Assembly: GCA_964561115.1 (NCBI GenBank) | Contig: CAZLOE010000003.1 | Coordinates: 1 to 64,000 of the forward strand | Reading direction: 5' to 3' | DNA from: CAZBSE01 sp964561115 | GTDB lineage: Bacteria; Actinomycetota; Humimicrobiia; Humimicrobiales; Humimicrobiaceae | DNA: 64,000 nt | Shown here: piece after piece, positions 1 to 9,486 of the stretch | How positions within the stretch are numbered: the first letter of the stretch is position 1 | How the letters are laid out: every line of letters begins with the position of its first letter | Position numbers and translations under genes: made by a program | Notes under the pieces: model-generated | Databases searched by the model: none | What the model was told of the DNA's origin: nothing | Seen by the model: only the letters and a program-made list of their open reading frames with translations

Positions 1-844
1 TGGGAAGTATTTCCGGAATATCAGTATCGGCTATGGTAGGAAATCCATAATTTATGGCACCGGCAGCATTGGCATATTTCTCCTCGTCAACTTCGCCCAG
101 CGCCAGGACAAATGCAAATACTCTGTTTTTGTTGTAAAGAAGCATTCTCCTATAGTCTCCCGGTTGAACCCCGCCAAAACTTAATGCAGCCCTAGCCGCA
201 AAACCAAGTGAATAGATAGTCGCGCTTATATCCTTGCCGAAGGGTACCAGTCTGGTATCCCATCCCAGTTCAACCCCTTCTTCCTGCAATTGCCCGGCCA
301 TTGTAGTACCGTTAGTAGAAGCTGACATAAATACATAAATATTTTTTTCCTGAAGTTCCCTGGCAATTTTAACCGCAGTTTTACTGTCTTTACAGGCTCC
401 CACACAGGCAGCAAAACCAGGCGCCGTCCCGTCTACGAACTCAATTCCTCTTTCCCTGATAATTACATCTGTTGCAGCGCCTACCCAGATACCATCTACC
501 GGCGGAGGGCCATCTAAATACTTTATAGCTTCTATTATTTCTTCTGCCCACAAAGTAGCTATCCCTGCATCCAGGGTACCCCCTAAATAGGGCAGCCATA
601 ATTCCTTTTTTGGAACAGGGGGAAGCAGCTCTTTTGCTTCAGTAAGGACTTCCTCTGCATCCGATAACTTCTCTACTTTTATGCCTGTCATACTGTATAT
701 AATAGGAAGAAAATATCCTGTATTGGGAAATTCTACTTTTTGGTCCTTTCCGTGCTTTTTAATACTTTCCTTAAGTGTTTCTTCTGCACGGTTAAAAATC
801 TTATATGCACCCTCTATGGCACTTGTTGCAATAATCTTAGACAT
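1..844 (-). CDS. acsB: CO-methylating acetyl-CoA synthase, N-terminal part (AcsB), cut by window edge
   Basis: This is the alpha subunit of the CO dehydrogenase/acetyl-CoA synthase complex, which joins a methyl group, CO and CoA into acetyl-CoA in the cytoplasm. Only about 281 N-terminal residues are visible. They cover the domain that lines the CO channel and contacts CODH: the pattern around WAAEIIEAIKYL (seen as TLWAEEIIEAIKYLDG), a KDSKTAVKIARELQ helix and the FGGVQPGDYRR segment all resemble Moorella AcsB. The A-cluster cysteine domain lies beyond the left edge. The ATG at 844 has an AGGAGGG Shine-Dalgarno and overlaps the cooS stop by 8 nt, which suggests translational coupling. Family identity is recognised from memory of AcsB sequences. 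Whether the gene is intact cannot be judged here. Confidence 0.93.
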   Translation of the reverse strand, partial: MSKIIATSAIEGAYKIFNRAEETLKESIKKHGKDQKVEFPNTGYFLPIIYSMTGIKVEKLSDAEEVLTEAKELLPPVPKKELWLPYLGGTLDAGIATLWAEEIIEAIKYLDGPPPVDGIWVGAATDVIIRERGIEFVDGTAPGFAACVGACKDSKTAVKIARELQEKNIYVFMSASTNGTTMAGQLQEEGVELGWDTRLVPFGKDISATIYSLGFAARAALSFGGVQPGDYRRMLLYNKNRVFAFVLALGEVDEEKYANAAGAINYGFPTIADTDIPEILP

Positions 845-2792
845 CTTTTAAAGCCCTCCTTGCCTCCATATCAAGTAAAACTCTTTCCTTCTTGGTATCT
901 ATCTTAAGTGCTTTCCTCTTTTCCTGTATTACACTTATTACTTTATTAAGCAGCTCATCTATGTCTGCAATATATTCCAGCTGGCCTCCGTACTTTTCCT
1001 GCCAGACTCTGGTCATTATATCCTTTACTTCATCACTGGACTCGACAGGAATAGGCTCACCGCTAAAAACAGTATATACCCCGGAAGCAGCTACATAGGT
1101 ACCTATTGATATTGCCTTCTCGCTCATCCACTCAGGAGCGATCCCCGCTACCGGCAGGTCGCTTATATCTTCTCCCAATCCGCCTTCCTGTACCACTTCC
1201 GATAAAACCGTAAGTATTCTGGAGTTATCTACGCAGGAACCCATATGAAGTATGGGCGGTATTCCTACTGCCTCGCATATGGAACGGAGCCCTTCTCCGG
1301 CATATTTCATAGCATCCGGCGCCATCAGCCCGCACTTGGCGGTGGAAATCGCCGCACATCCTGTTAAAACTACAAGATAGTCTCTTTTTATAAGTTCTCT
1401 TGTCAAATAATTATGGTATTTGTCGTGGCAGTGTCTGGCATTGTTACAGCCGACTACGGCTACTGCTCCCTGGATCCTTCCGTCAATAATGGCATCATTT
1501 AAAGGCCTGAAGGACTCTCTGAATCTTCCGCCCAGCATATATTTTATGTATTCATGCGAAAATCCTGCAACAAGATCAGCTGTCACTTTCGGAATATTTA
1601 TTTCTTTTTTTCTTTCCGGGAAATTATCTATTGCCATTTTGATTATCTCCCTTGCAAGTTCCAAACCGTTATCATCTTTAAATTCCATATGTATGGATCC
1701 TTTTATCTTGCATTTGGGAGACGTTGTGACCAGTTTGGTATGATACTTTTCGGTCAACTTGCCCAGCGCCTGCATTATGCATTGGATATCAACTACCATT
1801 AATTCTATGGCTCCGGTCATTATCGCAATTTCCTGCGATAGAAAATTCCCAATGGGTGCCACTCCCTGCCTCATTAAGATTTCGTTAGCAGTACAGCAAA
1901 TACCTACCACATTTATTCCTTTGGCACCTTTACTTTTAGCATAATCAATAAGTTCCTTATCACTTGAGAGCTCAACAATAATTTCGGACAAGGTGGGCTC
2001 ATGCCCGTGGATCACCAGGTTGACTTCATCTTCTTTCAAGCATCCCAGATTAGTCTTTGCATTCACTGCTCTGGGAGTATTAAACAATATATCAGTGATC
2101 TCAGTGGCTATCATAGAACCGCCCCAGCCGTCACCTATAGCACATCTTATACCCTGGTCCAGTATATGCTCGGCATCCTGGTCAACACCTATATGTGTCC
2201 TGTGCATTATTTCTACTATTTCCCTGTCTACTCCTCTGGGCACCACATTATGTTTTCTCCACACTTCCTGCCTTTTCGGGGGCGCCATCTTTATTAAATC
2301 TACTTCTCCATGCTGCTGGCCAAAAAGAGACAGTGCCTTTTCGGAAGCCTCCTTGCCGATTTCTTTTATATCCCTATCGTCTATTTTTATGCCAAGATTT
2401 TTAGCAAATTTCAGCAGTTTCATTTCATCTTTGATTTCCAGCCCCGGTGCCTTTCCTTCTGCCACCAGACCAAGTAAATGAGCCAGGTCTCTTCCATGAT
2501 CGGAGTGTGCTGCAGCGCCTGCTGCAATATGCCGTGCCATATTCCTGGCAGCAATAGTACCCATAGTCGCACCGCATAGACCTGTTTTATCTCCTATCAC
2601 TCTGCAGGGACCCATTGAACAGTTCTTGCAGCAGATCCCTGAAACTCCTGAACCGATGGGGCAGCACTTCATATTCTGAGCTCTGTCAAAAGCTGTTTGT
2701 ATTTCACTGGCAGCCATTTTTTTCATTATCTCTTGAACAGCTTTATCATCGCTTAATTCTTCAGGGCTTTTTTTATCTTTGTTCTTATCCAT
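837..2792 (-). CDS. cooS: Carbon monoxide dehydrogenase catalytic subunit (CooS/AcsA)
   Basis: Nickel-iron CODH, 651 aa, interconverts CO2 and CO and passes CO to the adjacent acetyl-CoA synthase. The N-terminal cysteines for clusters D and B are visible between residues 43 and 73 (CC..., CCKNCSMGPCR, CG). C-cluster ligands are seen in GWGGSMIATE, VVGICCTANE, VVGCNNARHC, TGCAAISTAKCG and HMGSCVDNSR. Length fits the family (about 630-675 aa). It sits between acsD (36 nt upstream) and acsB (8 nt overlap), so it is the acetogenic/acetyl-CoA pathway type (acsA) rather than a stand-alone energy-conserving CODH. No Ech hydrogenase or cooF is next to it. Direction of flux, CO2 fixation or acetate oxidation, cannot be told from sequence. 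Confidence 0.97.
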   Translation of the reverse strand: MDKNKDKKSPEELSDDKAVQEIMKKMAASEIQTAFDRAQNMKCCPIGSGVSGICCKNCSMGPCRVIGDKTGLCGATMGTIAARNMARHIAAGAAAHSDHGRDLAHLLGLVAEGKAPGLEIKDEMKLLKFAKNLGIKIDDRDIKEIGKEASEKALSLFGQQHGEVDLIKMAPPKRQEVWRKHNVVPRGVDREIVEIMHRTHIGVDQDAEHILDQGIRCAIGDGWGGSMIATEITDILFNTPRAVNAKTNLGCLKEDEVNLVIHGHEPTLSEIIVELSSDKELIDYAKSKGAKGINVVGICCTANEILMRQGVAPIGNFLSQEIAIMTGAIELMVVDIQCIMQALGKLTEKYHTKLVTTSPKCKIKGSIHMEFKDDNGLELAREIIKMAIDNFPERKKEINIPKVTADLVAGFSHEYIKYMLGGRFRESFRPLNDAIIDGRIQGAVAVVGCNNARHCHDKYHNYLTRELIKRDYLVVLTGCAAISTAKCGLMAPDAMKYAGEGLRSICEAVGIPPILHMGSCVDNSRILTVLSEVVQEGGLGEDISDLPVAGIAPEWMSEKAISIGTYVAASGVYTVFSGEPIPVESSDEVKDIMTRVWQEKYGGQLEYIADIDELLNKVISVIQEKRKALKIDTKKERVLLDMEARRALKDV

Positions 2793-2828
2793 TTTTTAGT
2801 AACACATCCCTTTTTTTTAAAATAATTA

Positions 2829-3770
2829 CTAAAGCAATTCCTTTATCATTTCCTTCATTATGCTGACTGCCTTCGGATGTCTCATCACCAAAATATTAGA
2901 ACCAGAAAGCAGCAGACTCATACATGATATTGTCTCCCAGTTTATTCCTCTTTCTTCCTGGTCACCCCACTCGGGATAATCTTTTTGACTTTCTTTAACT
3001 TCTTTTACCTTCCAGATCTCAGGAGCAATATTATTTATAATCGGCATTTGAGTCATTTTATCATCCTGCATCAGCGCAGCTATTTTAAGTCTCTCCATAG
3101 CAGAATAGCAGTATTCTAATCCATATCCCAGACCTGAACTTGCAGGGTCCATGACTATCCTGTCCGAAGATAATCCTAACTGGGTAAGTAATATGTTTAA
3201 CTGCTTTGCAATATTTACATCAAGAGAGTTTACTGCCGCTAAATTATTGTTATAACCCATCGCTGCAGCCGCCGTGGTCTTATAATTGTCCTCTTCCACC
3301 CAGCCCATTAAAATATTACTGTCTTTATTTTTTTCAGAGACTTTTTTCATCACCTCGGCGATTTTTTCCAGCGGGCCGGCTCCGTATACTATTAAAGGTT
3401 TTTCAATAGATTCCCTTACATTCTTGGATAGTTCAGCAGCATCTTCAGGGCTCATATCACCTTCATCAGGATTTATGCTGCTAAGATTTAAGCATATGGC
3501 GTCAGCACCGTACTTACTGATACTTTTTTGGGCCCATTTTACAGGATCGTTAAAAACATCATCATAGTATTTGCTGACGGTCTCCGGCCAACCTTCAGGT
3601 TTCCTGTCATAGACCTCTATAGCAATTATGGGACTATTTGGTATCTCACCCTCAAAGACATAAAAGGGTAGAGCAGTATCTCCACCGACCTTAGTTTCCG
3701 TATCCCCTTTACCCAATTTAACTATATTTATTTTTCCGTTATATATGTTTTTCGGAACTTGAAAACTCAA
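2829..3770 (-). CDS. acsD: Corrinoid iron-sulfur protein small subunit (AcsD)
   Basis: Small (beta) subunit of the corrinoid iron-sulfur protein that carries the methyl group from methyl-tetrahydrofolate to acetyl-CoA synthase. The TIM-barrel sequence shows the family hallmarks: VGGDTALPFYVFEGEIPN, KWAQKSISKYGADAICL, LDVNIAKQLNILLTQLGL, GLGYGLEYCYSAMERLK and a C-terminal LVMRHPKAV. An upstream TTG (3824) would give 331 aa, but the TTG at 3770 follows a good AGGTGGAG Shine-Dalgarno and gives the typical family start (SFQVPKNIYNGKI), so I prefer it (313 aa). The large subunit acsC, normally adjacent, is not in the window; it may lie beyond acsB. Confidence 0.95.
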   Translation of the reverse strand: MSFQVPKNIYNGKINIVKLGKGDTETKVGGDTALPFYVFEGEIPNSPIIAIEVYDRKPEGWPETVSKYYDDVFNDPVKWAQKSISKYGADAICLNLSSINPDEGDMSPEDAAELSKNVRESIEKPLIVYGAGPLEKIAEVMKKVSEKNKDSNILMGWVEEDNYKTTAAAAMGYNNNLAAVNSLDVNIAKQLNILLTQLGLSSDRIVMDPASSGLGYGLEYCYSAMERLKIAALMQDDKMTQMPIINNIAPEIWKVKEVKESQKDYPEWGDQEERGINWETISCMSLLLSGSNILVMRHPKAVSIMKEMIKELL

Positions 3771-3961
3771 CCTTTCTCCACCTCTCTTCCGGTTAATAAT
3801 TTTTGCCTGTCCAGGTAATATCAACCCAAAACAAATAATAATCTAACACATTTTATCATTTTCAATATAAAACTCCAGGTTATTTTAAAATTTTTACGGG
3901 TCAAATAAATATTTAAAGATTTAAAATTAAACATTTGTGCATAAAGTGAACAATTTTCTAT

Positions 3962-3989
3962 ATTATATATTAAGACTTTCAAATTTCAA
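3962..3989 (-). promoter_or_regulatory. Candidate sigma-70 promoter for acsD-cooS-acsB
   Basis: In the 265-nt AT-rich gap between cooC and acsD, the minus strand reads TTGAAA (3984-3989), a 16-nt spacer and TATAAT (3962-3967). Transcription would start near 3955 and leave a leader of about 185 nt before the TTG start of acsD. I saw no clear terminator or riboswitch in that leader. Assigned by consensus matching only. Confidence 0.5.
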
Positions 3990-4035
3990 GTTATAAAACC
4001 AAGATTGTTTTCAGATTATGACCAGATTTTAAAGG

Positions 4036-4791
4036 CTAAAGTTTAAGTTTTTCTGTTATCTCTTTTGCCTGTTTTAGTGACAGGCTGTTCTTTGGGATAT
4101 CAAATATGGACTTGCCGTCAATATCCATTTCATAAATGTTATCATCTATGTTTATGACGCCGAGCAGGTCAAGCTTATTTTCATCTATATAATTTTTAAG
4201 CCTGTCGTCTAACTCTCCATCGATCCTGCATACTATCAGAAATATTTTTCCCGCATTGACATTTAATTCTCCTGCCAGATCCCTTATCCTTGAAGCAGTA
4301 AGTATCCCTTTTGGAGAAGGATCTGAGGTTATAAGGAGATAATCAACATCGCTTGTCGTCTTCCTGCTTAAGTGTTCCATACCTGCTTCGTTGTCCATAA
4401 CGATATAATCATAATTGTCCTGAAGTACATCTATATATTTTTTAAAAAGATTATTAGCATAACAATAACAGCCGGGACCTTCTCCTCTTCCCATTACCAG
4501 CAGGTCAAATACTTTACCCTCGATTAGCGACTGGTGTATGTTCATCTCCACCATTTGATCCTTGTAAACACCCCCGGTCATCCGGGGTGCCTTTTTCTTA
4601 AAATCTTCCCTTATCATACCTATAGTATTTGAGACACTTACTCCCAGTAATTCATTTAGATTTGAATTGGGATCGGCATCCAGCGCCAGGACAGAGCCTT
4701 TATTTTTTTCAACCAGGCTTCTTATAATAAGGCTCGCTGTAGTGGTCTTGCCCGTTCCGCCCTTACCGGCTAATGCTATCTTCATACTCAT
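4036..4791 (-). CDS. cooC: CooC-type nickel-insertion ATPase for CODH/ACS
   Basis: Cytoplasmic MinD/SIMIBI-class ATPase, 251 aa, that helps load nickel into CODH or acetyl-CoA synthase. The deviant Walker A motif GKGGTGKTT is at residues 9-17 and the DADPNSN segment at about 38-44. A CxC pair (C108, C110 in GPGCYCYANN), which bridges the dimer in CooC, is present. It starts 16 nt after acsV and is separated from acsD by a gap with its own likely promoter. The neighbours make CODH/ACS maturation (CooC or AcsF type) the most likely role. A general ParA/MinD function is unlikely given the CxC. Confidence 0.92.
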   Translation of the reverse strand: MSMKIALAGKGGTGKTTTASLIIRSLVEKNKGSVLALDADPNSNLNELLGVSVSNTIGMIREDFKKKAPRMTGGVYKDQMVEMNIHQSLIEGKVFDLLVMGRGEGPGCYCYANNLFKKYIDVLQDNYDYIVMDNEAGMEHLSRKTTSDVDYLLITSDPSPKGILTASRIRDLAGELNVNAGKIFLIVCRIDGELDDRLKNYIDENKLDLLGVINIDDNIYEMDIDGKSIFDIPKNSLSLKQAKEITEKLKL

Positions 4792-4807
4792 TTATATTAA
4801 AACCTCT

Positions 4808-6760
4808 CTATTTAGCTCCTCTTTTTTTCTTACCCTTAAGTGAATAGATACTTTCCTCTACTGTTGGAAAATCCTTCATATCAGTGTAGGGAAGAAATAG
4901 GCCCGCCACATATCTTTCCATAAATTTCATATTTACGCTTAATTCAATATATGTGATATGCTCTGCTATTTTAGAGCTCTTTCTGTATTTATTCTCAGAA
5001 AGCAGGCTCAGGTAAGCTCCTGTCACTGAAGTATTTCCCATAAAAAAATATTTATTGATATCTATATCGGGCAGCATTCCGATTACTACCGCATTTCTAA
5101 TGTTAAGATGTTTTCCAAGCCCGCCTGCTATGTATATTTTCTTAAGGTCATATATGCTAAGGTCTACTTCTTCGAGGAGGGTTTTGACTCCGGCATAAAT
5201 AGCCGCTTTTGCCCTGATCAAATTATTAATATCAACCTCACTTATATATATATCTTTTTTAGTTGCACTGTCACTGGCATTTACCAGCACATACTGACAA
5301 TCACGTTCGACACATCTAAGGTATCGGTTTCCTATGTCCTTATTAAATTTACCCTTCCTGTCAATCACTCCCTTGAGGTATATCTCTCCTATCATATCGA
5401 TCAGCCCTGAGCCGCATATACCCCTGGGCTTGCCTCCGCCTATTACTCCTACCTTGCATTTATATGTCTTCTGGTCGATCGACACCCTTTCTATTGCTCC
5501 ATCTACTGCTCTGATCCCGCATTTTACCCCTCCTCCTTCAAAAGCAGGACCCGCAGAACAGGAGCAACCCATCATCCATTCGGAGTTTCCCACTACCAGT
5601 TCACCGTTGGTTCCCAGATCCAAAAAAAGGGACAGTTCTTTATCCTCATACATCCCGGTTGCCAGAATACCTGATGATATATCCCCACCAAGATAACTTG
5701 CCACTCCCTGTATGCTGTAAACGTGAGCATTCTTTATATGTTTTATACCGATCTCTTTTGCAGTGGAATTTGAAAATTTATTGGCCACCGTGACATACGG
5801 CTCTTCTCTTATATATCTGGGAGGCACCCCGTAAAAAAGATGCATCATAGTAGAGTTACCTGAGACCATCACAGAGACAATACTGTCTACATCTACATTT
5901 GAACCTGCCAGCAGCTTTAAAATCAAATCATTGATTGAATCTAATATTACCTCTCTTAATTTAGCGAGACCGCCCTTTTTATTTGCATATACTATTCTGT
6001 TTATAATATCTTCGCCAAATCTTATCTGAGGATTGTATTCAGATTCTGAGCTGATTATTTTTCCATCAGCCAGATCTACCAGATATATTACCAGCGATGT
6101 GGTTCCTATATCCAGTGCCAGACCGTAGCTTTTTTTGCCTGAACTGCCTGGCTGGATGTCTATAAGGGTGCTGTTTTCCTTATCCACAATGACTGTGACC
6201 TTCCAATCCTTCTCTCTTAAAACCTGGGGCAGCTGCCTTATTATATGAATGGGTGCAGTACAATTTTCTATGCCCAGGTTTTCCCTGATGCTTTTCTTTA
6301 ATCTGAACAGATCACTGGTCCCGTAACTTAGTGAAGGCTTCCTGATAGACATGGTCTCTTTTTTTATCCAGGGTTTTATTTCAACAGATAAAAATTCATC
6401 GCTGCTTATTCCGGAATATGATTTAGAATCGATATCGGCAAATCTCCCCTTTTCTATTTTAGCCTTTTCTTTTTTCTGCTTTGGTATCTCAACTATTATG
6501 TCACTCTGTACCTGGGACAGACATGAGAGCACAAAACCCGCCTTTTTTTGCTTCGGAGATATGAACTTGGATCTCTTGGTACTTACTTTGCCTTCTTTTA
6601 TGCACACCTTACATCTTCCGCAGGTCCCTACACCTCCGCATGACGAATCGATATGGATCCCGCTGTCAAGTATAGCCTGCTTCAGATTATAATTTTGGGG
6701 GACTTTTATGGATTTGCCGCTTGGAATGAACTTTATCAAATATTTTTTTGGGTTGTTCAT
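4808..6760 (-). CDS. acsV: Corrinoid protein reductive activator (RACo/AcsV), ASKHA ATPase with 2Fe-2S domain
   Basis: ATP-dependent reactivase that reduces the inactive Co(II) form of the corrinoid iron-sulfur protein to Co(I). The 650 aa hold a plant-type 2Fe-2S domain (C41-x5-C47-x2-C50 and C80), a linker, and an actin-like ATPase beginning near residue 213 (ALDIGTTSLVIYLVD) with later phosphate motifs (LFLDLGTNGELV, IYIAGGLGKHL). Length and order match Moorella and Carboxydothermus RACo. It heads the acsV-cooC unit. The ATG at 6760 has no obvious Shine-Dalgarno. Similar reactivases serve other corrinoid methyltransferases, but the neighbourhood makes the acetyl-CoA pathway role likely. 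Confidence 0.93.
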   Translation of the reverse strand: MNNPKKYLIKFIPSGKSIKVPQNYNLKQAILDSGIHIDSSCGGVGTCGRCKVCIKEGKVSTKRSKFISPKQKKAGFVLSCLSQVQSDIIVEIPKQKKEKAKIEKGRFADIDSKSYSGISSDEFLSVEIKPWIKKETMSIRKPSLSYGTSDLFRLKKSIRENLGIENCTAPIHIIRQLPQVLREKDWKVTVIVDKENSTLIDIQPGSSGKKSYGLALDIGTTSLVIYLVDLADGKIISSESEYNPQIRFGEDIINRIVYANKKGGLAKLREVILDSINDLILKLLAGSNVDVDSIVSVMVSGNSTMMHLFYGVPPRYIREEPYVTVANKFSNSTAKEIGIKHIKNAHVYSIQGVASYLGGDISSGILATGMYEDKELSLFLDLGTNGELVVGNSEWMMGCSCSAGPAFEGGGVKCGIRAVDGAIERVSIDQKTYKCKVGVIGGGKPRGICGSGLIDMIGEIYLKGVIDRKGKFNKDIGNRYLRCVERDCQYVLVNASDSATKKDIYISEVDINNLIRAKAAIYAGVKTLLEEVDLSIYDLKKIYIAGGLGKHLNIRNAVVIGMLPDIDINKYFFMGNTSVTGAYLSLLSENKYRKSSKIAEHITYIELSVNMKFMERYVAGLFLPYTDMKDFPTVEESIYSLKGKKKRGAK

Positions 6761-6806
6761 TATTAAAAATAGTTAAAAATTAAAACAAAAACCACCAATT
6801 TTAGAA

Positions 6807-6835
6807 ATTATATTATATGCGCTTTTAAAAAGCAA
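6807..6835 (-). promoter_or_regulatory. Candidate promoter for acsV-cooC
   Basis: Minus strand TTGCTT (6830-6835), 17-nt spacer, TATAAT (6807-6812); a second overlapping TATAAT lies at 6812-6817. The -35 box abuts the terminator of the upstream lipoprotein gene, so transcription would restart right after termination. Consensus match only. Confidence 0.4.
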
Positions 6836-6875
6836 AATGGAAAGACAGTTCTTAGAAATCCTGCCTTTCCATTTT
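6834..6875 (-). terminator. Rho-independent terminator after the lipoprotein gene
   Basis: A 15-bp inverted repeat (arms 6834-6848 and 6861-6875, one mismatch, 12-nt loop) on the minus strand is followed by a T-rich tail (TTTTGCTTTTT). It lies 77 nt past the stop of the lipoprotein gene and before acsV, so it separates the two units. The arms run AAAATGGAAAGRCAG and complement. Confidence 0.75.
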
Positions 6876-6951
6876 ATTTATATCTCTATTTTTATTTATT
6901 CACCTTACATATCAATATTACCTGATTCCACTTATCTGGTTACCCCAAGAT

Positions 6952-7512
6952 TTATTGCTTGGGACCCACATCAAGACTTAGTGTAGTCTCACCCTCGTAC
7001 TCCGAGACTATAACAGATACCTCCAGGGTGCCGTCATTTGCTGTGACATAATAATATTTGTCACCATTGCTTGTGGTTGTTGAGTTATAGTCAATAGTCC
7101 AGCCCGCAGTAGGAAATTGGTACATATACCAATCATACACTTTCTTTCCCGGGTCAGCGGTCTCAAAACCTACCATAAAATATTTGTTACCATCCTCTTC
7201 CCAGGTCATGGTAGATGTAGGTGTCATATCAGGATATAAGGGAACAACCTTCGGGAATCCCTCAGGCAGTTCTGTACTTAATCCCCAGGATGTCTCGCCT
7301 TCCTCTGTAGTAATGGTGACCTCATCTCCTGATATATCTACTTCGGCCTGACCGCCTTCACCTTCAATACCCTCTTCTATCGCCGATTCTATTGCCTCCT
7401 CTGAAATTGATTCTGCGATCCTTTCTCCTACTTTAGAACATCCGCCGGCAGATAATAACAGAAAGGCCGCCAAACTCATTATCAATACCAGCATTATTGT
7501 TTTTTTCATCAT
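6952..7512 (-). CDS. Predicted lipoprotein with acidic stalk, unknown function
   Basis: I do not recognise a family. The N-terminus is a lipoprotein signal peptide: MMKKT, a hydrophobic stretch (IMLVLIMSLAAFLLLS) and AGGC at the cleavage site. A strongly acidic, Glu-rich segment follows (SEEAIESAIEEGIEGEG), then a compact domain of about 110 aa with FETADPGKKVYDWYMYQF and a Trp-Thr-rich beta pattern, resembling small secreted proteins that measure or bind at the membrane surface. An upstream ATG at 7527 exists, but AAGGAG (7517-7522) places the start at 7512 or 7509. It is monocistronic, with a terminator behind it and lepA upstream. Confidence 0.8.
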   Translation of the reverse strand: MMKKTIMLVLIMSLAAFLLLSAGGCSKVGERIAESISEEAIESAIEEGIEGEGGQAEVDISGDEVTITTEEGETSWGLSTELPEGFPKVVPLYPDMTPTSTMTWEEDGNKYFMVGFETADPGKKVYDWYMYQFPTAGWTIDYNSTTTSNGDKYYYVTANDGTLEVSVIVSEYEGETTLSLDVGPKQ

Positions 7513-7639
7513 AGATCTCCTTGCCATTAATAGTTATTATTAAGACCACCTCTAATTTTACTAAATTAATATATTTTATAAAACCTCAACCTTAGAAAAA
7601 ACAACAAAATCAAATAAAATTTCCTGGCAAAAAAAGTTT

Positions 7640-9457
7640 TTAATTCTGCCTGTCAATATCTAATTTATAAAAACTCATAAAAGCTTCGCCCGGTATCTCA
7701 ACTCTTCCTATCTTTTTCATTCTCTTTTTCCCTGCCTTCTGCTTTTGAAGCACCTTTCTTTTTCTTGTCACATCTCCGCCGTAAAGCCCTGAAGTGACAT
7801 CCTTTCTATATGGAGCGACCCTCTCCTTGGCAATCACTCTCTTGCCAATTGCCGCCTGTATTGCTACTTCAAAATTATGCCTTGGTATCAACTTCCTTAA
7901 TTTCTGAGTTATTTCCCTTCCCAGATAGTAGGATTTGTCCTTATGGACTATAATGGAAAGTTCATCGACTTTTTCTCCGGCTACCAGTATATCCAGCTTC
8001 ACCAGTTCAGAAGGCCTGTATTCAAGAAACCCATAATCCAGTGAGGCAAATCCGGAAGTCACTGACTTCAGCAGATTAAAAAAATCTACAATTATCTCAG
8101 AAAGCGGTACAGCGTATTTTATCTCGACTCTTTCCAGCGAGATATACTGCATATCCTTGAAACTGCCCCTTTTCTGATTTACCAGCTTCATTACTTCTCC
8201 GATATAATCCTTGGGGGTGATTATGGTAGCTTCTACATACGGCTCTTCTATTTTTAATATTTTTTCCTGAACAGGAAAATCAGAAGGCCTCTTTACCTCT
8301 ATTACCGAATTATCACTCTTTGTTATTCTGTAAACTACGGTAGGGGCTGATGTCAGCAGCTTAAGACCATATTCTCTCTCAAGCCTTTCTTTTATGATTT
8401 CCATATGAAGCAGTCCTAAAAAGCCGCATCTAAAACCAAAACCAAGGGCACTGGATACTTCAGGGACAAAATCCAGAGAAGAATCGCTCAGTGAAAGTTT
8501 ACCCAGAGCATCTTTCAGATTCTCGTAATCCCCTCCCTCAAGAACAAACAGGCCGGAGTAGACCATTGGTTTGGGTTTTCTATAACCCGGGAGGTTTACT
8601 GCAGCAGGATCTTTTTTAGAAGTAACAGTATCGCCGACCATAATATTCCCTACTTCCTTGATCCCTGTAATAATATATCCTACTTCACCCGCGGCAAGGA
8701 TTTCTTTTTTTATCATATCGGGCCCGAATATTCCCACTTCCTCGACTTCACTATCAAAGCCTTCTCCCATAAATTTGATCCTATCACCCATTTTTATGCA
8801 TCCGTTTACCACTCTTATAAGCACTACCACGCCCCTGTAAGAATTATACTGGGAATCAAAGATCAATGCCTGAAGCGGGTCATCGGGGTTTCCTTCCGGA
8901 TGTGGTATATCGCTCACTATTCTTTCCAGTATTCCCCCGATTCCAAAGCCGGTCTTTGCGCTGACTCTAAGTATTTTTTCTTCCTTAATACCGAGGACGC
9001 TTCCCAGTTCCATTGAGACCTCATCAATCCTTGCACTTTTAAGGTCAATCTTGTTTATGACCGGAATGATCTCCAGATCATTATCAACTGCCATATAAAC
9101 ATTGGCAAGAGTCTGCGCCTGTATCCCCTGGGTAGCATCAACCACCAGTATGGCACCTTCACAGGCAGCCAGGCTCCTGGAAACTTCATAGCTGAAATCA
9201 ACATGGCCGGGCGTATCTATCAGGTTAAATATATACTGCCTGCCGTCTGTCCCACTGTTATAAAGGACCCTGACCGAATGAGCCTTTATGGTAATACCCC
9301 TCTCTCTTTCAAGCTCCATATCATCCAGGAATTGATCCAGCATCTCTCTACGGCTTACCGTTTCAGTTATCTCTAAAACCCTATCAGCCAACGTAGATTT
9401 GCCATGGTCTATATGAGCGATTATTGAAAAATTTCTTATTAATTTGTTATCCGTCAT
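7640..9457 (-). CDS. lepA: Elongation factor 4 (LepA), ribosome-associated GTPase
   Basis: Translational GTPase that back-translocates or assists assembly of ribosomes. 605 aa, usual length. G1 is AHIDHGKST near residue 15, G3 is DTPGHVDFSYE, G4 is NKIDLKSA, and domains II, III, V and the LepA-specific C-terminal domain are all present (HNFEVAIQAAIGKRVIAKE, KDVTSGLYGGDVTRK). It follows murJ by 29 nt on the same strand. The lepA-murJ neighbourhood near rpsT and holA is common in Firmicutes and Actinobacteria. Confidence 0.97.
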   Translation of the reverse strand: MTDNKLIRNFSIIAHIDHGKSTLADRVLEITETVSRREMLDQFLDDMELERERGITIKAHSVRVLYNSGTDGRQYIFNLIDTPGHVDFSYEVSRSLAACEGAILVVDATQGIQAQTLANVYMAVDNDLEIIPVINKIDLKSARIDEVSMELGSVLGIKEEKILRVSAKTGFGIGGILERIVSDIPHPEGNPDDPLQALIFDSQYNSYRGVVVLIRVVNGCIKMGDRIKFMGEGFDSEVEEVGIFGPDMIKKEILAAGEVGYIITGIKEVGNIMVGDTVTSKKDPAAVNLPGYRKPKPMVYSGLFVLEGGDYENLKDALGKLSLSDSSLDFVPEVSSALGFGFRCGFLGLLHMEIIKERLEREYGLKLLTSAPTVVYRITKSDNSVIEVKRPSDFPVQEKILKIEEPYVEATIITPKDYIGEVMKLVNQKRGSFKDMQYISLERVEIKYAVPLSEIIVDFFNLLKSVTSGFASLDYGFLEYRPSELVKLDILVAGEKVDELSIIVHKDKSYYLGREITQKLRKLIPRHNFEVAIQAAIGKRVIAKERVAPYRKDVTSGLYGGDVTRKRKVLQKQKAGKKRMKKIGRVEIPGEAFMSFYKLDIDRQN

Positions 9458-9486
9458 AAAATAATAAAATAACTTATTTTAAAAGC

